Source of the DNA: Nonomuraea helvata
Lineage (GTDB): Bacteria > Actinomycetota > Actinomycetes > Streptosporangiales > Streptosporangiaceae
DNA: 64,000 bases
NCBI RefSeq assembly: GCF_039535785.1
Contig: NZ_BAAAXV010000009.1
Coordinates: forward strand, 2,356,001 to 2,420,000
Reading direction: 5' to 3'
Shown here: positions 9,075 to 17,582 of the stretch, piece after piece
Layout: every line of letters starts with the position of its first letter
How positions within the stretch are numbered: position 1 is the stretch's first letter
Translations under genes and position numbers: made by a program
The notes under the pieces: model-generated
Seen by the model: only the letters and a program-made list of their open reading frames with translations
The model's database searches: none
What the model was told of the DNA's origin: nothing

Positions 9075-9887
9075 ATGATGGATCTTCGGTTCGGCATTCT
9101 CGGACCGGTACGGATCTGGCGAGACGGCGCGCTGGCGCCGCTGGGCACGACGAAACAGCGGCTCCTCCTCACCCGCCTCCTGCTGGAGCCGAACCGCGCG
9201 GTCTCCCACGACCGCCTGTTCAGCGCTCTGTGGGAGGACAGCCCGCCCAAATCGGCCCTGGCCAACGTGCGCAGTTACGCGAACCTGCTGCGCAAGGACC
9301 TCGACGGTCGCCTGCGGGCGAACCCGCCCGGCTACCTGCTCAGCGTCGAGGCCGGCGAGCTGGACGTCACCGAGTTCAACGAGCGCGTACGGCAAGGACG
9401 CGAAGCGATGGCCGGCGACCGTTACGAGGAGGCCCTGGGTCTGCTGACCGCGGCACTCGGACTGTGGCGCGGAGCCGCCGCCGAGGACCTGCCCAGGACG
9501 GTCGGCGTGGCCGCCCAGCTCGACGCGTTGGAGGAGCAGCGCTACATGGTGGTCGAGGAGTGCGCGCGGGCCAGGCTGGCGCTCGGCAGGCACAGCGAGA
9601 TCATCGGCGGCCTCCGGGAGACGCTGGCCCTGCGGCCCACCAGGGAGCGGCTGTGGGGCTACCTCATGGTGGCGTTGTACCGCACCGGCGACGTGGCGGG
9701 CGCCCTGCGGGTGTACGCCCAGGCCAGGCAGACCCTCGACCTCGAGCTCGGCATCGAACCCGGGCCAGAGCTGGCCGAACTGCATCACCTCATGCTGAAC
9801 CGGGATCCGCGCCTGAGCGGCCCCGCGCTGGGCTGGCACCGCCGCCGCCTGCGCTGCCACCGTCGCCCTGTCCCGGGCCGCGCCTGA
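9075..9887 (+). CDS. Short SARP-family transcriptional activator
   Basis: The 270-residue protein starts at ATGATG after GGGAGGA. It has an OmpR-like winged helix (about 5-95) and a bacterial transcriptional activation domain (about 100-245, ending ELGIEPGPELAELHH), but no ATPase. Small SARPs such as ActII-4 activate secondary-metabolite promoters through direct repeats and RNA polymerase recruitment. The tail (about the last 20 residues) is unusually Arg-rich. A CebR/CelR box overlaps its leader region, so cellobiose may control it. It ends one base before the stop of the convergent ABC exporter. Targets could be the cellulase or the peptide cassette; both are guesses. Confidence 0.9.
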   Translation: MMDLRFGILGPVRIWRDGALAPLGTTKQRLLLTRLLLEPNRAVSHDRLFSALWEDSPPKSALANVRSYANLLRKDLDGRLRANPPGYLLSVEAGELDVTEFNERVRQGREAMAGDRYEEALGLLTAALGLWRGAAAEDLPRTVGVAAQLDALEEQRYMVVEECARARLALGRHSEIIGGLRETLALRPTRERLWGYLMVALYRTGDVAGALRVYAQARQTLDLELGIEPGPELAELHHLMLNRDPRLSGPALGWHRRRLRCHRRPVPGRA

Positions 9888-9888
9888 C

Positions 9889-11865
9889 CTATGGATGACC
9901 GTCGGGCCGGTAGCCCTGGGCCTGCAGGGTGAAGAGCCGCCGGTAGAGCCCGTCGAGCCTCATCAGCTCGTCGTGCGAGCCCCGCTCGGCCACCTGCCCG
10001 CCGTCGAGCACCACGAGCACGTCCGCCTCCCGGACCGCCCCCAGCCGATGCGAGATCAACAGGCTCGTACGCTCCGCCCGGTGCTCGCGCAGCCGGTTGT
10101 GGATCTCGGCCTCGGCCTCCGCGTCGAGCCCCGAGCTCGGCTCGTCCAGGATCAGCAGATCGCGTCCGTCGCCCAGCACCGCCCGGGCCAGCGCGAGCCG
10201 CTGCCACTGCCCGCCCGACAGCACGACCCCCGCCTCGGGGTCAGGCCCGAAGAACATCCTGCTCAGCAGCGTGTCGTAACCGCGCGGCAGCGCGCTGACC
10301 GCGTCGTGCACGCCGGCCTTCCTGGCCGCGGCCTCGATCCGGGCGGCGGAGGCGGTCAGCCTCTCGCGGCCCGCCACGTCGCCGATCGCGATGTTCTCGG
10401 CGGCGGTCAGGTCGTACTCCATGTAGTCCTGGAACACCGCTCCGATCCTGGCGCGCAGCTCCCCAGGGTCGAGATCGCGCAGATCGACGCCGTCCCACAG
10501 GATGGTGCCCCGCTCCGGGTCGTAGAAGCGGCACAGCAGCTTGACGATCGTGCTCTTGCCCGCGCCGTTCCTGCCGACGAGCGCGACCGCGGAGCCGTAC
10601 GGGACCGTGAAGCTGACGCCGCGCAGCGACCAGGGGTGTTCGGGGGAGTAGCGGAACCACACGTCGCGGAACTCGATGCCGCGCCGCAGCGCCGGCGGCG
10701 CCACCGGTCGTGCCGGCCGCCGCAGATCGGGCTCGGCGCTGGTCACGGTCAGGTAGTGGTCGAAGTTCAGGAGTTGCTGGTGGGCCATCGTCACCTCGTT
10801 GACCAGCGCGGCGAGCGCCGACTGCACGCCCACGATCGAGGTGGCGAGCAGCGCGATGTCGCCCGCGGTGAGCCGGCCGTCCCGGGCGGCGAGCAGCGCC
10901 CAGATCAGCCCCGCCCCGGCGATCACGCCGGACAGCAGGCCGAGACCGCCCTCGACGCCCAGCTCGCGGCGGTCGAGGTGGCGCCGTTCGGAGTCGGCCG
11001 CGGCGCGCTCGGCGTTCATCCTGAACCGGAAGTACCGGCCCGCTCCGAACAGGCGCAGCTCCTTCGCGGCGCGGACGCTGGTGAGGAGCTGCCGGTAGAA
11101 CAGCTGGCGCCGTTCCATCGGGCCGATCCGCCACATCATGGACGCCCGCTGGCGCGACAGGCGCAGCTCTGCCGCCAGCGCGGGCAGGGCCGCCACCAGG
11201 ACCGCGCCCGCCAGCAGCGGGTTGACGACCAGGAGCGCACCGAGAAAGCCCAGCACCGTGACGAACGCCCGGCAGATGGCCAGCGTCCCGGCGACCACCG
11301 CGCTCGGGGTGGCGCCGCCCGAGGTGTGGGCGAGGCTTATCCGGTCCAGGAAGGCCGGGTCCTCGAACCTCGCCAGGCCGGTGAAGCGCTCGACGCCGGC
11401 GAAGAGCCGGTCCTGGGCCAGGCGGCCGGTGCGGCGCTCGAGTTCCTGCCGTACGTAGCGGGAGACGTGCGGGAGCGCGATCGCCGCCACACCCGCCGCC
11501 GCCAGCGCCCCGCCCACCGCCACCAGCGCGGACGCGTCGTCCGCCCGGTGGGCGACCACGTCCAGCGCGGACTTGGTCAGCCAGGCGGCGGTCACGGGCA
11601 CGGCCGCCTCCAGCAGGGCCAGGACGGCGTACGCGACGATGTGCCACCGGCCCGCCTGCCAGGCCAGGCCGAGCGCCCGCCCCAGGGCGGCGGGACTGGC
11701 TTTCATCCGCACCTCCGCCGCCCCCACCGACGCGTCACCCGTGGAACCGGCGACTGCGGGCGGGCCGACTGCCGAGGTGGGCTCGGTCGAGCTGGGGGCC
11801 GGCGTTGCGTGGCCGGTCGGTGGGGTCTCGGCCGAGGCGGTGTCGGCCGATGTGGTGGGGTTCAT
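9889..11865 (-). CDS. ABC exporter (fused membrane and ATPase domains) of the peptide cassette
   Basis: Up to 658 residues. A six-helix ABC-transporter membrane domain (about 75-370) is followed by the ATPase with Walker A GRNGAGKST (K437), signature LSGGQ (about 548) and Walker B LLILDEPSSGLD. There is no C39 peptidase domain. The first 53 residues are low-complexity Ala/Pro/Thr, and an internal ATG at 11706 follows GGAGG at five bases, so the true protein may be 605 residues. It is the last gene of a leftward run after a Cys-rich peptide, an S26 peptidase and a thioredoxin-like protein, which suggests it exports or cleans up the processed peptide. The exporter class is clear; the substrate is inferred. 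Confidence 0.9.
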   Translation of the reverse strand: MNPTTSADTASAETPPTGHATPAPSSTEPTSAVGPPAVAGSTGDASVGAAEVRMKASPAALGRALGLAWQAGRWHIVAYAVLALLEAAVPVTAAWLTKSALDVVAHRADDASALVAVGGALAAAGVAAIALPHVSRYVRQELERRTGRLAQDRLFAGVERFTGLARFEDPAFLDRISLAHTSGGATPSAVVAGTLAICRAFVTVLGFLGALLVVNPLLAGAVLVAALPALAAELRLSRQRASMMWRIGPMERRQLFYRQLLTSVRAAKELRLFGAGRYFRFRMNAERAAADSERRHLDRRELGVEGGLGLLSGVIAGAGLIWALLAARDGRLTAGDIALLATSIVGVQSALAALVNEVTMAHQQLLNFDHYLTVTSAEPDLRRPARPVAPPALRRGIEFRDVWFRYSPEHPWSLRGVSFTVPYGSAVALVGRNGAGKSTIVKLLCRFYDPERGTILWDGVDLRDLDPGELRARIGAVFQDYMEYDLTAAENIAIGDVAGRERLTASAARIEAAARKAGVHDAVSALPRGYDTLLSRMFFGPDPEAGVVLSGGQWQRLALARAVLGDGRDLLILDEPSSGLDAEAEAEIHNRLREHRAERTSLLISHRLGAVREADVLVVLDGGQVAERGSHDELMRLDGLYRRLFTLQAQGYRPDGHP

Positions 11866-11911
11866 CGGGACGGTCTCCGGAGGGTTGCCAGGGAGGTGGG
11901 GTTCATGGTCG

Positions 11912-12448
11912 CTAGGCGCGGGCCAGGGTGACGACCTGGCTGAGCCGCAGCCCGGCGGCCAGGATCCGGCCGCCGCGGCCCACCAGCGCGAACACCGGGA
12001 ACGCCTGCACCCGCAGCGCCGTGGTGATCGGTCCGTCCATGTCCTCGACCACCACGCGGGCGACCGGCTCCAGCTGTTCCCGCTGCGGTCCCGCCAGGCC
12101 GCCCTTCTGGTCGACGATCACGGCGAGCACCTGGTCGCGGGGGAACCGCGCGGCCTGGGCGATGAAGTCGGGCATCGCCTCGTGGCAGGCGTCGCAGCCG
12201 GGCGAGAAGAAGCCCACGAGGACCGGCTCGGTGATCAGGTCCCGGGAGACGGCGGACCCGTCGGTGGCCACGGTGGCGTACGGCGGCGCGACCGAGCCCT
12301 CGGTGATCACCGCCTGGCGCCCGTCCGCTGATCGGGAGGCGAGAGCGTCGGAGTGCTTGCGCAGTCGCCGGATCACACCGACGGTCAGCATCAGGTTCAG
12401 CACGCACAGAACGCTCAGCAGAGTGACAAGGGTGACGAGGTAGGGCAT
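11912..12448 (-). CDS. TlpA/MauD-like membrane-anchored thioredoxin
   Basis: The 178-residue protein has one N-terminal membrane helix (about 3-28), then a thioredoxin-fold redoxin domain with active site C85-D-A-C88 and a cis-Pro region (QAFPVFALVG). Such proteins make or rearrange disulfides on the outer side of the membrane; MauD does so for the Cys-rich light chain of methylamine dehydrogenase. GGAGG lies six bases before the ATG. It sits between the S26 peptidase and the ABC exporter and two genes below an eight-cysteine peptide, so disulfide formation in that peptide is the obvious inferred job. No MauE/DoxX partner is adjacent. Confidence 0.88.
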   Translation of the reverse strand: MPYLVTLVTLLSVLCVLNLMLTVGVIRRLRKHSDALASRSADGRQAVITEGSVAPPYATVATDGSAVSRDLITEPVLVGFFSPGCDACHEAMPDFIAQAARFPRDQVLAVIVDQKGGLAGPQREQLEPVARVVVEDMDGPITTALRVQAFPVFALVGRGGRILAAGLRLSQVVTLARA

Positions 12449-12552
12449 GGCTGGCCTCCAGGTCAGGAAGGGGGGGCTGAACAGGTCGATCAGGCCGTCG
12501 CCGCCAGACCGCGAGGATCAGGGCGACGGCCGCGGGGTTCGACGGCCAGAGC

Positions 12553-12996
12553 TCAGGACAGGCGGCGGAGCACGACTCCCAGCAGGGTGCCTCCGTCGAT
12601 GAGGCCGCACTGGCGGGAGTCGAAGCTGGCCGAGGGGTTGTCGCCCAGCACCACCAGCCGGTCCGGCGCCACCCGGTGATCCGGCACCACCGGCCGGACC
12701 GAGTCGGGGACGGGATCGCCGGGAAGCGCCACCGCTCGCTTGACCATCCAGCGCCGTTCGGGCGGCAGGGGCTCGCCGGTCTCCAGCCAGTCGGGCGTCT
12801 CGAACACGACGACGTCTCCGGCTGAGATGCCGGTCAGCCGGGCCCGCCTCACCAGGAGCCGGTCGCCCGCGTGGAAGGTCGGCTCCATGCTGAGGCCGGA
12901 CACCACGACGACGGCGAGCCGGCGTCGCAGGACCAGGAGGGCCGGCAGCAGCCCGGCGACGGCGAGGAGACCGGCCGTCCACGCGAACGTGGTCAT
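12553..12996 (-). CDS. S26-family signal peptidase of the peptide cassette
   Basis: This is a 147-residue membrane peptidase. An N-terminal helix is followed by box SMEPTF with nucleophile Ser36 and box VKRAVALPGD with general base Lys86; a GDN motif (VVLGDNPSAS) comes later. It is shorter than the housekeeping LepB and resembles dedicated S26 enzymes found in biosynthetic or secretion loci. It starts 11 bases after the stop of the Cys-rich peptide gene with little ribosome site of its own, so translation is probably coupled. The peptide has an A-Q-A site that such an enzyme could cut. Confidence 0.9.
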   Translation of the reverse strand: MTTFAWTAGLLAVAGLLPALLVLRRRLAVVVVSGLSMEPTFHAGDRLLVRRARLTGISAGDVVVFETPDWLETGEPLPPERRWMVKRAVALPGDPVPDSVRPVVPDHRVAPDRLVVLGDNPSASFDSRQCGLIDGGTLLGVVLRRLS

Positions 12997-13007
12997 CTAT
13001 GCGGCCG

Positions 13008-13184
13008 TCAGCAGTTGTACTGCCAGGGGCCGCACGACTCGCCGGTGCCGCAGGAGGCGCCCCAGGTGCAGCACTTGCGGATCAGGCACGTGGTGCCCTC
13101 CCACCAGCACGGACACGCGGCCTGCGCCGAGTGCTCCGGGACGACCTTGGCCAGCAGCCAGTCGGTCAGCTTTCCGATTCTCAT
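13008..13184 (-). CDS. Cys-rich 58-residue precursor peptide, RiPP-like or disulfide-rich
   Basis: A small gene found by reading the strand directly. It begins MRIGKLTDWLLAKVVPEHS, reaches a signal-peptidase-like A20-Q21-A22 site, and continues into a 36-residue core. The core has eight cysteines (24, 26, 33, 38, 39, 45, 51, 58) and four tryptophans (27, 28, 41, 54), and ends in Cys. The leader is short and only weakly hydrophobic. AGAGG lies eight bases before the ATG. The gene is followed closely by S26 peptidase, thioredoxin-like and ABC exporter genes, which form a plausible cut, oxidise and export set. I do not recognise the peptide family. The Cys/Trp-rich look recalls the methylamine dehydrogenase light chain, but it is far shorter. 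Confidence 0.8.
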   Translation of the reverse strand: MRIGKLTDWLLAKVVPEHSAQAACPCWWEGTTCLIRKCCTWGASCGTGESCGPWQYNC

Positions 13185-13278
13185 ACGAACCGCCTCTCGT
13201 CGGGCGTTTTTGGATCACCCACGACGTTAGAAACGGTCCTGACAATTCACATACCAAGCAGGTACGTCACAGATACAT

Positions 13279-14472
13279 TCAGCTCGGTGAGCGGGTTCGA
13301 CCGATCCGGCGTACCCCTGCGGCCAGCCAGATCGTGCCCAGCCCGGCGTACACGGCGAGCAGTGCCACGGTCGGCGAGGCGACGATCGCGGACGTGACGA
13401 TCGCCACCCCCAGCAGGCCCGCCCAGCCGTACAGGACCCCGCGTCCCCGGGCCGAGCTCGTGTGCGTGGCCTCCTGCACCGGGGTGACCAGCGCCATGAC
13501 CGCCGCCCCGGCCATGCCGAGCGCCTCCTGGCCGAGCGCGATGCCCGACGCGAGCACCGCCGCCCCGGCCACGACGAGGGCGCAGCTCGCCATGGCCGCG
13601 CGGGCCTCGACGCCCTCGAAGAGCAGGCGGGTAGCCCGGGCGCGGGCCAGCCGCAGCACGGTCACCGCCTCGGCCACCCACGCCGCCCAGTGCAGCACCG
13701 CGATGAGCACGAACACGGCGATGAGCGGCGGGATCGCGGGCAGCAGGAACACCATCCGCCAGCCGCCCCTGAACCTGCGCAGGCCCGCCAGCATCCGGTA
13801 GAGGGGGTTGCGCTGCTTCAGCGCCGTCACGAGGAGGTCCCTGGCCGGGTCGAAGCCGGGCTCGAGCCTGAGCACCTCGCGGAACGCCTCGGCGGCCGTC
13901 CTGGGATCGCCGGCGGCCAGCGCCGCGCGGCCGTACGCCAGGTGCGCGGTGGCGCTCTCCGGATCCAGCTGTACGGCGTTCGCGGCGGCGGCCCTGGCCT
14001 GCTCCGTCTCCCCGAGCTGCTCGTGGGCCACCGCCAGCACGCCCACCAGCTCCGAGGACTGCGGATCGACGGCCAGCCCGCGCCGGGCCGCCTCGATCGC
14101 CTCGCGGTACTGGCCCATCATCACGTGCGCGCGGGCCAGCAGCCGCCAGGCCGCCTCGTCCTCGGGATTGTGCGCCAGCGACGTCCGCACGGAGGTGATG
14201 GTCAGGTCCGGCCTGCGGATGTCGAGGTAGACCGTCCCGGCGATGTAGTGCGGGTAGGACTGGTCGGGAGCCAGCCGTACCGCTTCCTGGGCCTCCGACA
14301 CCGCCTCCGTCAACCTGCCCTGCCGTGCCAGCGCCAGGCCGAGCAGGGAGTGCGCGGTGAAGTGGTCGGGCAGTTCGGCGAGCACGCCGCGCAGTTCCCG
14401 CTCCGCGTCGGCCGGGCGGCGCATCTGCAGCAGCGAGCTGGCCCGCAGGATCGACTCGCGCGGGTTCACCAT
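13279..14472 (-). CDS. TPR protein with C-terminal membrane helices
   Basis: The 397-residue protein has about five TPR units in residues 1-215 (typical pieces AEAFREVLRLEPG, AIEAARRGLAVDP) and then several hydrophobic helices (about 230-390). It starts at ATGGTGA, which overlaps the TGA stop of the TPR-AAA gene upstream, so the two are translationally coupled. TPR domains bind partner proteins, so this is probably a membrane scaffold for the ATPase. It ends 94 bases before the Cys-rich peptide gene on the same strand. I do not recognise a named family, and the function is unknown. Confidence 0.85.
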   Translation of the reverse strand: MVNPRESILRASSLLQMRRPADAERELRGVLAELPDHFTAHSLLGLALARQGRLTEAVSEAQEAVRLAPDQSYPHYIAGTVYLDIRRPDLTITSVRTSLAHNPEDEAAWRLLARAHVMMGQYREAIEAARRGLAVDPQSSELVGVLAVAHEQLGETEQARAAAANAVQLDPESATAHLAYGRAALAAGDPRTAAEAFREVLRLEPGFDPARDLLVTALKQRNPLYRMLAGLRRFRGGWRMVFLLPAIPPLIAVFVLIAVLHWAAWVAEAVTVLRLARARATRLLFEGVEARAAMASCALVVAGAAVLASGIALGQEALGMAGAAVMALVTPVQEATHTSSARGRGVLYGWAGLLGVAIVTSAIVASPTVALLAVYAGLGTIWLAAGVRRIGRTRSPS

Positions 14473-15827
14473 TTGCCCTTGATCCAGGGCATCAGCTCGT
14501 CCCACGCGCCGGACTCGTTGGCGTGCAGCACGTAGTTGCGCGCGGTGGCCAGCCACTCGCGTACCGCCGTGGGCCTGGTGCCCTGGGCGGCGGCCAGCAG
14601 ATCGCCGGTGGTCATCGGGATGGGGCGGCCCGCGCTGAGCGACTGCTGGAGCTTGACCTCCACCGCGCGGTCCACCAGGCCCTTGAGGTCCGCGCCGACG
14701 TAGTGGTCGGTGACCCGCGCCACCGCGTCGAAGTCCATCTCGGCCAGCGGCTTGTCGCGGCAGAGGATGCGCAGGATGGCCGCGCGCGCCGAGGCGTCCG
14801 GCGGCGGCACGAACACGAGCTGGTCGAACCGCCCGGGGCGGCGGAACGCCACGTCGATGTACCAGGGGGCGTTCGTGGCGGCCAGCACGAGCACGCCCTC
14901 GTTGGCGTTCTGGTCCACGCCGTCGAGCTCGGCCAGGAACTGGTTGACCAGTTGCCGGGTGTGCGCCTGGCGCATGTCGGAGCGGCGCGCGGCCAGCGCG
15001 TCCACCTCGTCGAAGAAGAGCACGCACGGGCGGTTGCGGCGGGCCAGGTCGAAGGTCGCGCGCAGGTTGCGCTCGCTCGAGCCGACGTACATGTCGAGGA
15101 TGTCGGCCAGGCCGACGTTGACGAACGCCGCACCGAGCTCGCCGGCCGCGGCCCTGGCCAGGTGGGTCTTGCCCGCTCCCGGCGGGCCGTACAGCAGGAC
15201 GCCGCCGCCGGCGCGCTTGCCGTACGCGGCGAACAGCTCGGGCTGCTGGATCGGCAGCAGCAGCTTCACCCGCAGCGACTCCTTGACCGCCTCCATGCCG
15301 GCCACGTCGGCGAAGGTGTGCTTCGCCTTCTCCACCTCGGCCCCCGAGGGCGCGTCGGCCGGCGTCGCGTACGCGGGCGCTGCGGGCGCCGCGGGACCCG
15401 GCGGGGGCGGGTAGGCGGGCGTGGGCGGGACGGTCAGGCGGGCGGCCAGTTCGGGATCGGCGACGGACGGGTCACGGGAGACCGCCTCGTGGTAGCGGTG
15501 ACCCGCCCGGCCCATGTCCCCCTCGCCCAGCAGCGCCCTGGCCGCGAGCACGCCCATGCGCGGCGGATATCCGGGAGCGGCCAGGAACGGCTCCAGCGCC
15601 GACAGCGCGGCGCCATGGGCGCTCTGCCGTACGAACGCCTCGGCCAGCCCCGCCGTGACATCCGGATCCTTCGGCGCGAGCAGAAGCGCGGCGCGAAACT
15701 CGGCCTCGGCGTCGGCCAGATACCCCTTGGCCAGGAGCTGCTCGGCGAGATGCCGCCGGAGAGGGAGATTGTCCGGAGACAGGCGTGCCGCCTCGCGGAG
15801 AGCCTGGAGGCCGGCATCGTCGAGCAC
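14466..15827 (-). CDS. TPR-AAA+ ATPase (FtsH/Cdc48-like AAA domain)
   Basis: The 453-residue protein has two or three TPR-like repeats (about 1-125), a Pro/Ala linker and one classic AAA domain with Walker A GPPGAGKT (K220), Walker B VLFFDEVDAL, a sensor region LAATN and the RRPGRFD arginine-finger segment. There is no protease domain, so it probably remodels or unfolds a partner protein. It starts at GTG after GAAGGGA. An AT-rich promoter-like stretch and a perfect 20-base palindrome lie upstream. It heads a leftward run that continues through the TPR membrane protein to the peptide cassette; a functional link is inferred from order alone. Confidence 0.9.
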   Translation of the reverse strand: MLDDAGLQALREAARLSPDNLPLRRHLAEQLLAKGYLADAEAEFRAALLLAPKDPDVTAGLAEAFVRQSAHGAALSALEPFLAAPGYPPRMGVLAARALLGEGDMGRAGHRYHEAVSRDPSVADPELAARLTVPPTPAYPPPPGPAAPAAPAYATPADAPSGAEVEKAKHTFADVAGMEAVKESLRVKLLLPIQQPELFAAYGKRAGGGVLLYGPPGAGKTHLARAAAGELGAAFVNVGLADILDMYVGSSERNLRATFDLARRNRPCVLFFDEVDALAARRSDMRQAHTRQLVNQFLAELDGVDQNANEGVLVLAATNAPWYIDVAFRRPGRFDQLVFVPPPDASARAAILRILCRDKPLAEMDFDAVARVTDHYVGADLKGLVDRAVEVKLQQSLSAGRPIPMTTGDLLAAAQGTRPTAVREWLATARNYVLHANESGAWDELMPWIKGKW

Positions 15828-15909
15828 GTGCCTGGTCCCTTCTGTCGCAGGATTCGGTCGTCCCTAAAGCTACGCAGACTATCGACATCCTGTGCATAAG
15901 GTGCGGGGA

Positions 15910-15929
15910 AGGTAGTGCCGGCACTACCT
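15910..15929. promoter_or_regulatory. Perfect 20-base palindrome, operator candidate
   Basis: AGGTAGTGCCGGCACTACCT reads the same on both strands over 20 bases with no gap. It lies between the divergent TPR-AAA ATPase (start 15827) and a membrane-protein gene (start 15987). Such an uninterrupted dyad is typical of a dimeric regulator site; no regulator gene is adjacent. Confidence 0.6.
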
Positions 15930-15986
15930 CCGGTTCTCGCCGCAGGGCCCGTGTGCGCCCGCGCCCCCGTTGCTTGGATCGAGGGC

Positions 15987-16688
15987 ATGACGATCACGCA
16001 CACGCTTCCCGGGCGCTGGGTCGAGGGCGCCGGGCTGGTGCTCGGCCCGTCGCTGCTCATCGCCGGGGTGCTCATCCGGTCGGGCGAGAACGACTTCTTC
16101 CCCGACCAGCTCGCCGCCTACGCCGCGCGGCCGGACGAGATGGTTCTGTCCTACAGCCTGTTCGCGGCCGGGGTCGTGCTGCTGTGGCCCGCGGTGACCG
16201 CCCTCGCCCGCCGGATCGGCGCCGAGCACCCGGGCTGGGCGCGGTGGGGAGCCACGCTGGTGATCCTCGGGCTGTTCGGGCGGGTGTTCCACGCGGGGGT
16301 GAGCCACCTGGCCTTCCACCTCGTGGATACCCTCGGACTGGAGGCGGCGCAGCGGGCGGTCGAGGCCACCTACGGCGCGTTCCACGTGTTCAAGGCGGTC
16401 AACATCTGCATCATGGGCGGCTGGATCGTGCTTGCCGTCGGCGCCTACCGGGCCAGGGCACTGGGCGTGATCAGGTGCGTCTGCCTGGCCCTGGCGGCCG
16501 GGCTGCCGCTGGGCGTGCTCAAGGGCAGCAGCGATCCGATCTCGCTGGTCGCCCTGGCCGGGCTGGCGGTCGCGTTCGTGCCGCTGGGCGTCGAGGTGCT
16601 GCGCGACGGGCCGGCGCCCCGCTGGTGGGTCGTCGCCCTCACCATCGGCCTGATCCCGGCCGCGTTCTTCTTCGGCATGTCCGGCTGA
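15987..16688 (+). CDS. Multi-pass membrane protein, unknown function
   Basis: The 233-residue protein is almost entirely hydrophobic, with seven or eight likely helices (for example LVLGPSLLIAGVLI, GWIVLAVGAYR and the C-terminal LTIGLIPAAFFFG). I chose ATG 15987 (MTITHTLPGRW) because GAGGG precedes it closely and upstream codons look non-coding. Several His residues sit in one helix (FHAGVSHLAFH). I do not recognise the family; there is no catalytic motif. It is divergent from the TPR-AAA gene across the 20-base palindrome and convergent with the TSUP transporter, four bases away. Confidence 0.75.
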   Translation: MTITHTLPGRWVEGAGLVLGPSLLIAGVLIRSGENDFFPDQLAAYAARPDEMVLSYSLFAAGVVLLWPAVTALARRIGAEHPGWARWGATLVILGLFGRVFHAGVSHLAFHLVDTLGLEAAQRAVEATYGAFHVFKAVNICIMGGWIVLAVGAYRARALGVIRCVCLALAAGLPLGVLKGSSDPISLVALAGLAVAFVPLGVEVLRDGPAPRWWVVALTIGLIPAAFFFGMSG

Positions 16689-16692
16689 GGCG

Positions 16693-17442
16693 CTAGGCGG
16701 CCAGGAGCTTGACGATCGCCACGACGCCGATGCAGACGATCACGCCGCGCAGGATCGGGGCCGGCAGCCTGCGTCCCACGCGGGCGCCGAGGAAGCCGCC
16801 GATCATGGAGCCCAGCGCCACCAGCAGCACGGCGAGCCAGTCCACGTCGGCGACCAGCGCGTACAGGATGGCGGCGGTGAAGTTCACCAGCAGGACGAGG
16901 ACGTTCTTGGCCGCGTTGAGCCGCTGCAGCTCCTCGTTCAGCAGGATGCCCATGAGGCCGAGGAGCAGGATGCCCTGCCCGGCGCCGAAGTAGCCGCCGT
17001 ACGCGCCGGCCGCCAGCGCGCCGATCCACAGCCACGGGCCGCCGTGCCCTTGCACCGGGCGGGCGGCCAGCATGCGGCTGAGCCTGGGCTGGATCACGAC
17101 CAGCACGCAGGACAGCGCGATCAGCACGCTGACGATCACGTTGAAGCTGCTCTCGGGCAGGTTGAGCAGCAGCAGGCCGCCGGCCAGCGAGCCGATGACG
17201 GAGGCGGGGGCCAGCCGGAGCAGCCGCTCGCGCTGGCCCTTCAGCTCTGGCCGGTAGCCCATGGCCCCGGTGAGGCCGCCCGGGACCAGGCCGATGTTGT
17301 TGGAGACATTCGCCGTGATCGGCGGCAGGCCGACGGCCAGCAGCGTGGGGAACGTGATCAGCGATCCGGAGCCGACGACGGTGTTGATGCCCCCGCCTGC
17401 GACGCCGGCCGCCAGCACCGCGGCCATCTCCCAAGGTGTCAT
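16693..17442 (-). CDS. TSUP-family (TauE/SafE) anion permease
   Basis: The 249-residue membrane protein has about eight helices and the family signature near the N-terminus (GGGINTVVGSGSLITFPTLLAVG, here split by short gaps). TSUP proteins move sulfite, sulfoacetate or other organosulfur anions out of or into the cell. The substrate cannot be told from sequence. It stands alone on its strand, and an inverted repeat 21 bases upstream of the start may be its operator. Confidence 0.88.
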   Translation of the reverse strand: MTPWEMAAVLAAGVAGGGINTVVGSGSLITFPTLLAVGLPPITANVSNNIGLVPGGLTGAMGYRPELKGQRERLLRLAPASVIGSLAGGLLLLNLPESSFNVIVSVLIALSCVLVVIQPRLSRMLAARPVQGHGGPWLWIGALAAGAYGGYFGAGQGILLLGLMGILLNEELQRLNAAKNVLVLLVNFTAAILYALVADVDWLAVLLVALGSMIGGFLGARVGRRLPAPILRGVIVCIGVVAIVKLLAA

Positions 17443-17462
17443 GTCTTGAGACTTTAGGGCAT

Positions 17463-17479
17463 GTCTTATCTTCTAAGAC
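17463..17479. promoter_or_regulatory. Inverted repeat GTCTTA-N5-TAAGAC
   Basis: Perfect six-base arms lie in an AT-rich patch 21 bases before the TSUP permease start and 104 bases before the divergent M28 peptidase. A related half-site (GTCTTGAGAC) overlaps the permease start region. It suits a small dimeric repressor, unidentified. Confidence 0.4.
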
Positions 17480-17582
17480 GATCGGTCCCAAACTATGAGA
17501 CGCAGGGTGTGGAAAACCGCAGGTCGATCCGGGCGCGTGCATCATTCCGGCACCCAGGCCAGCGTACCTAGCGTTCCAGGTC

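Noticed and set aside
11853..11906. Repeated ATGAACCCCACC before the ABC exporter (41 bases apart)
   Set aside because: The two copies are in different frames and the first leads into no sensible protein; probably chance or a small duplication without function.
11912..13184. Methylamine dehydrogenase light chain with MauD
   Set aside because: The peptide is under half the length of a light chain, and no large subunit, MauE or MauG is present; only the Cys/Trp-rich style is similar.
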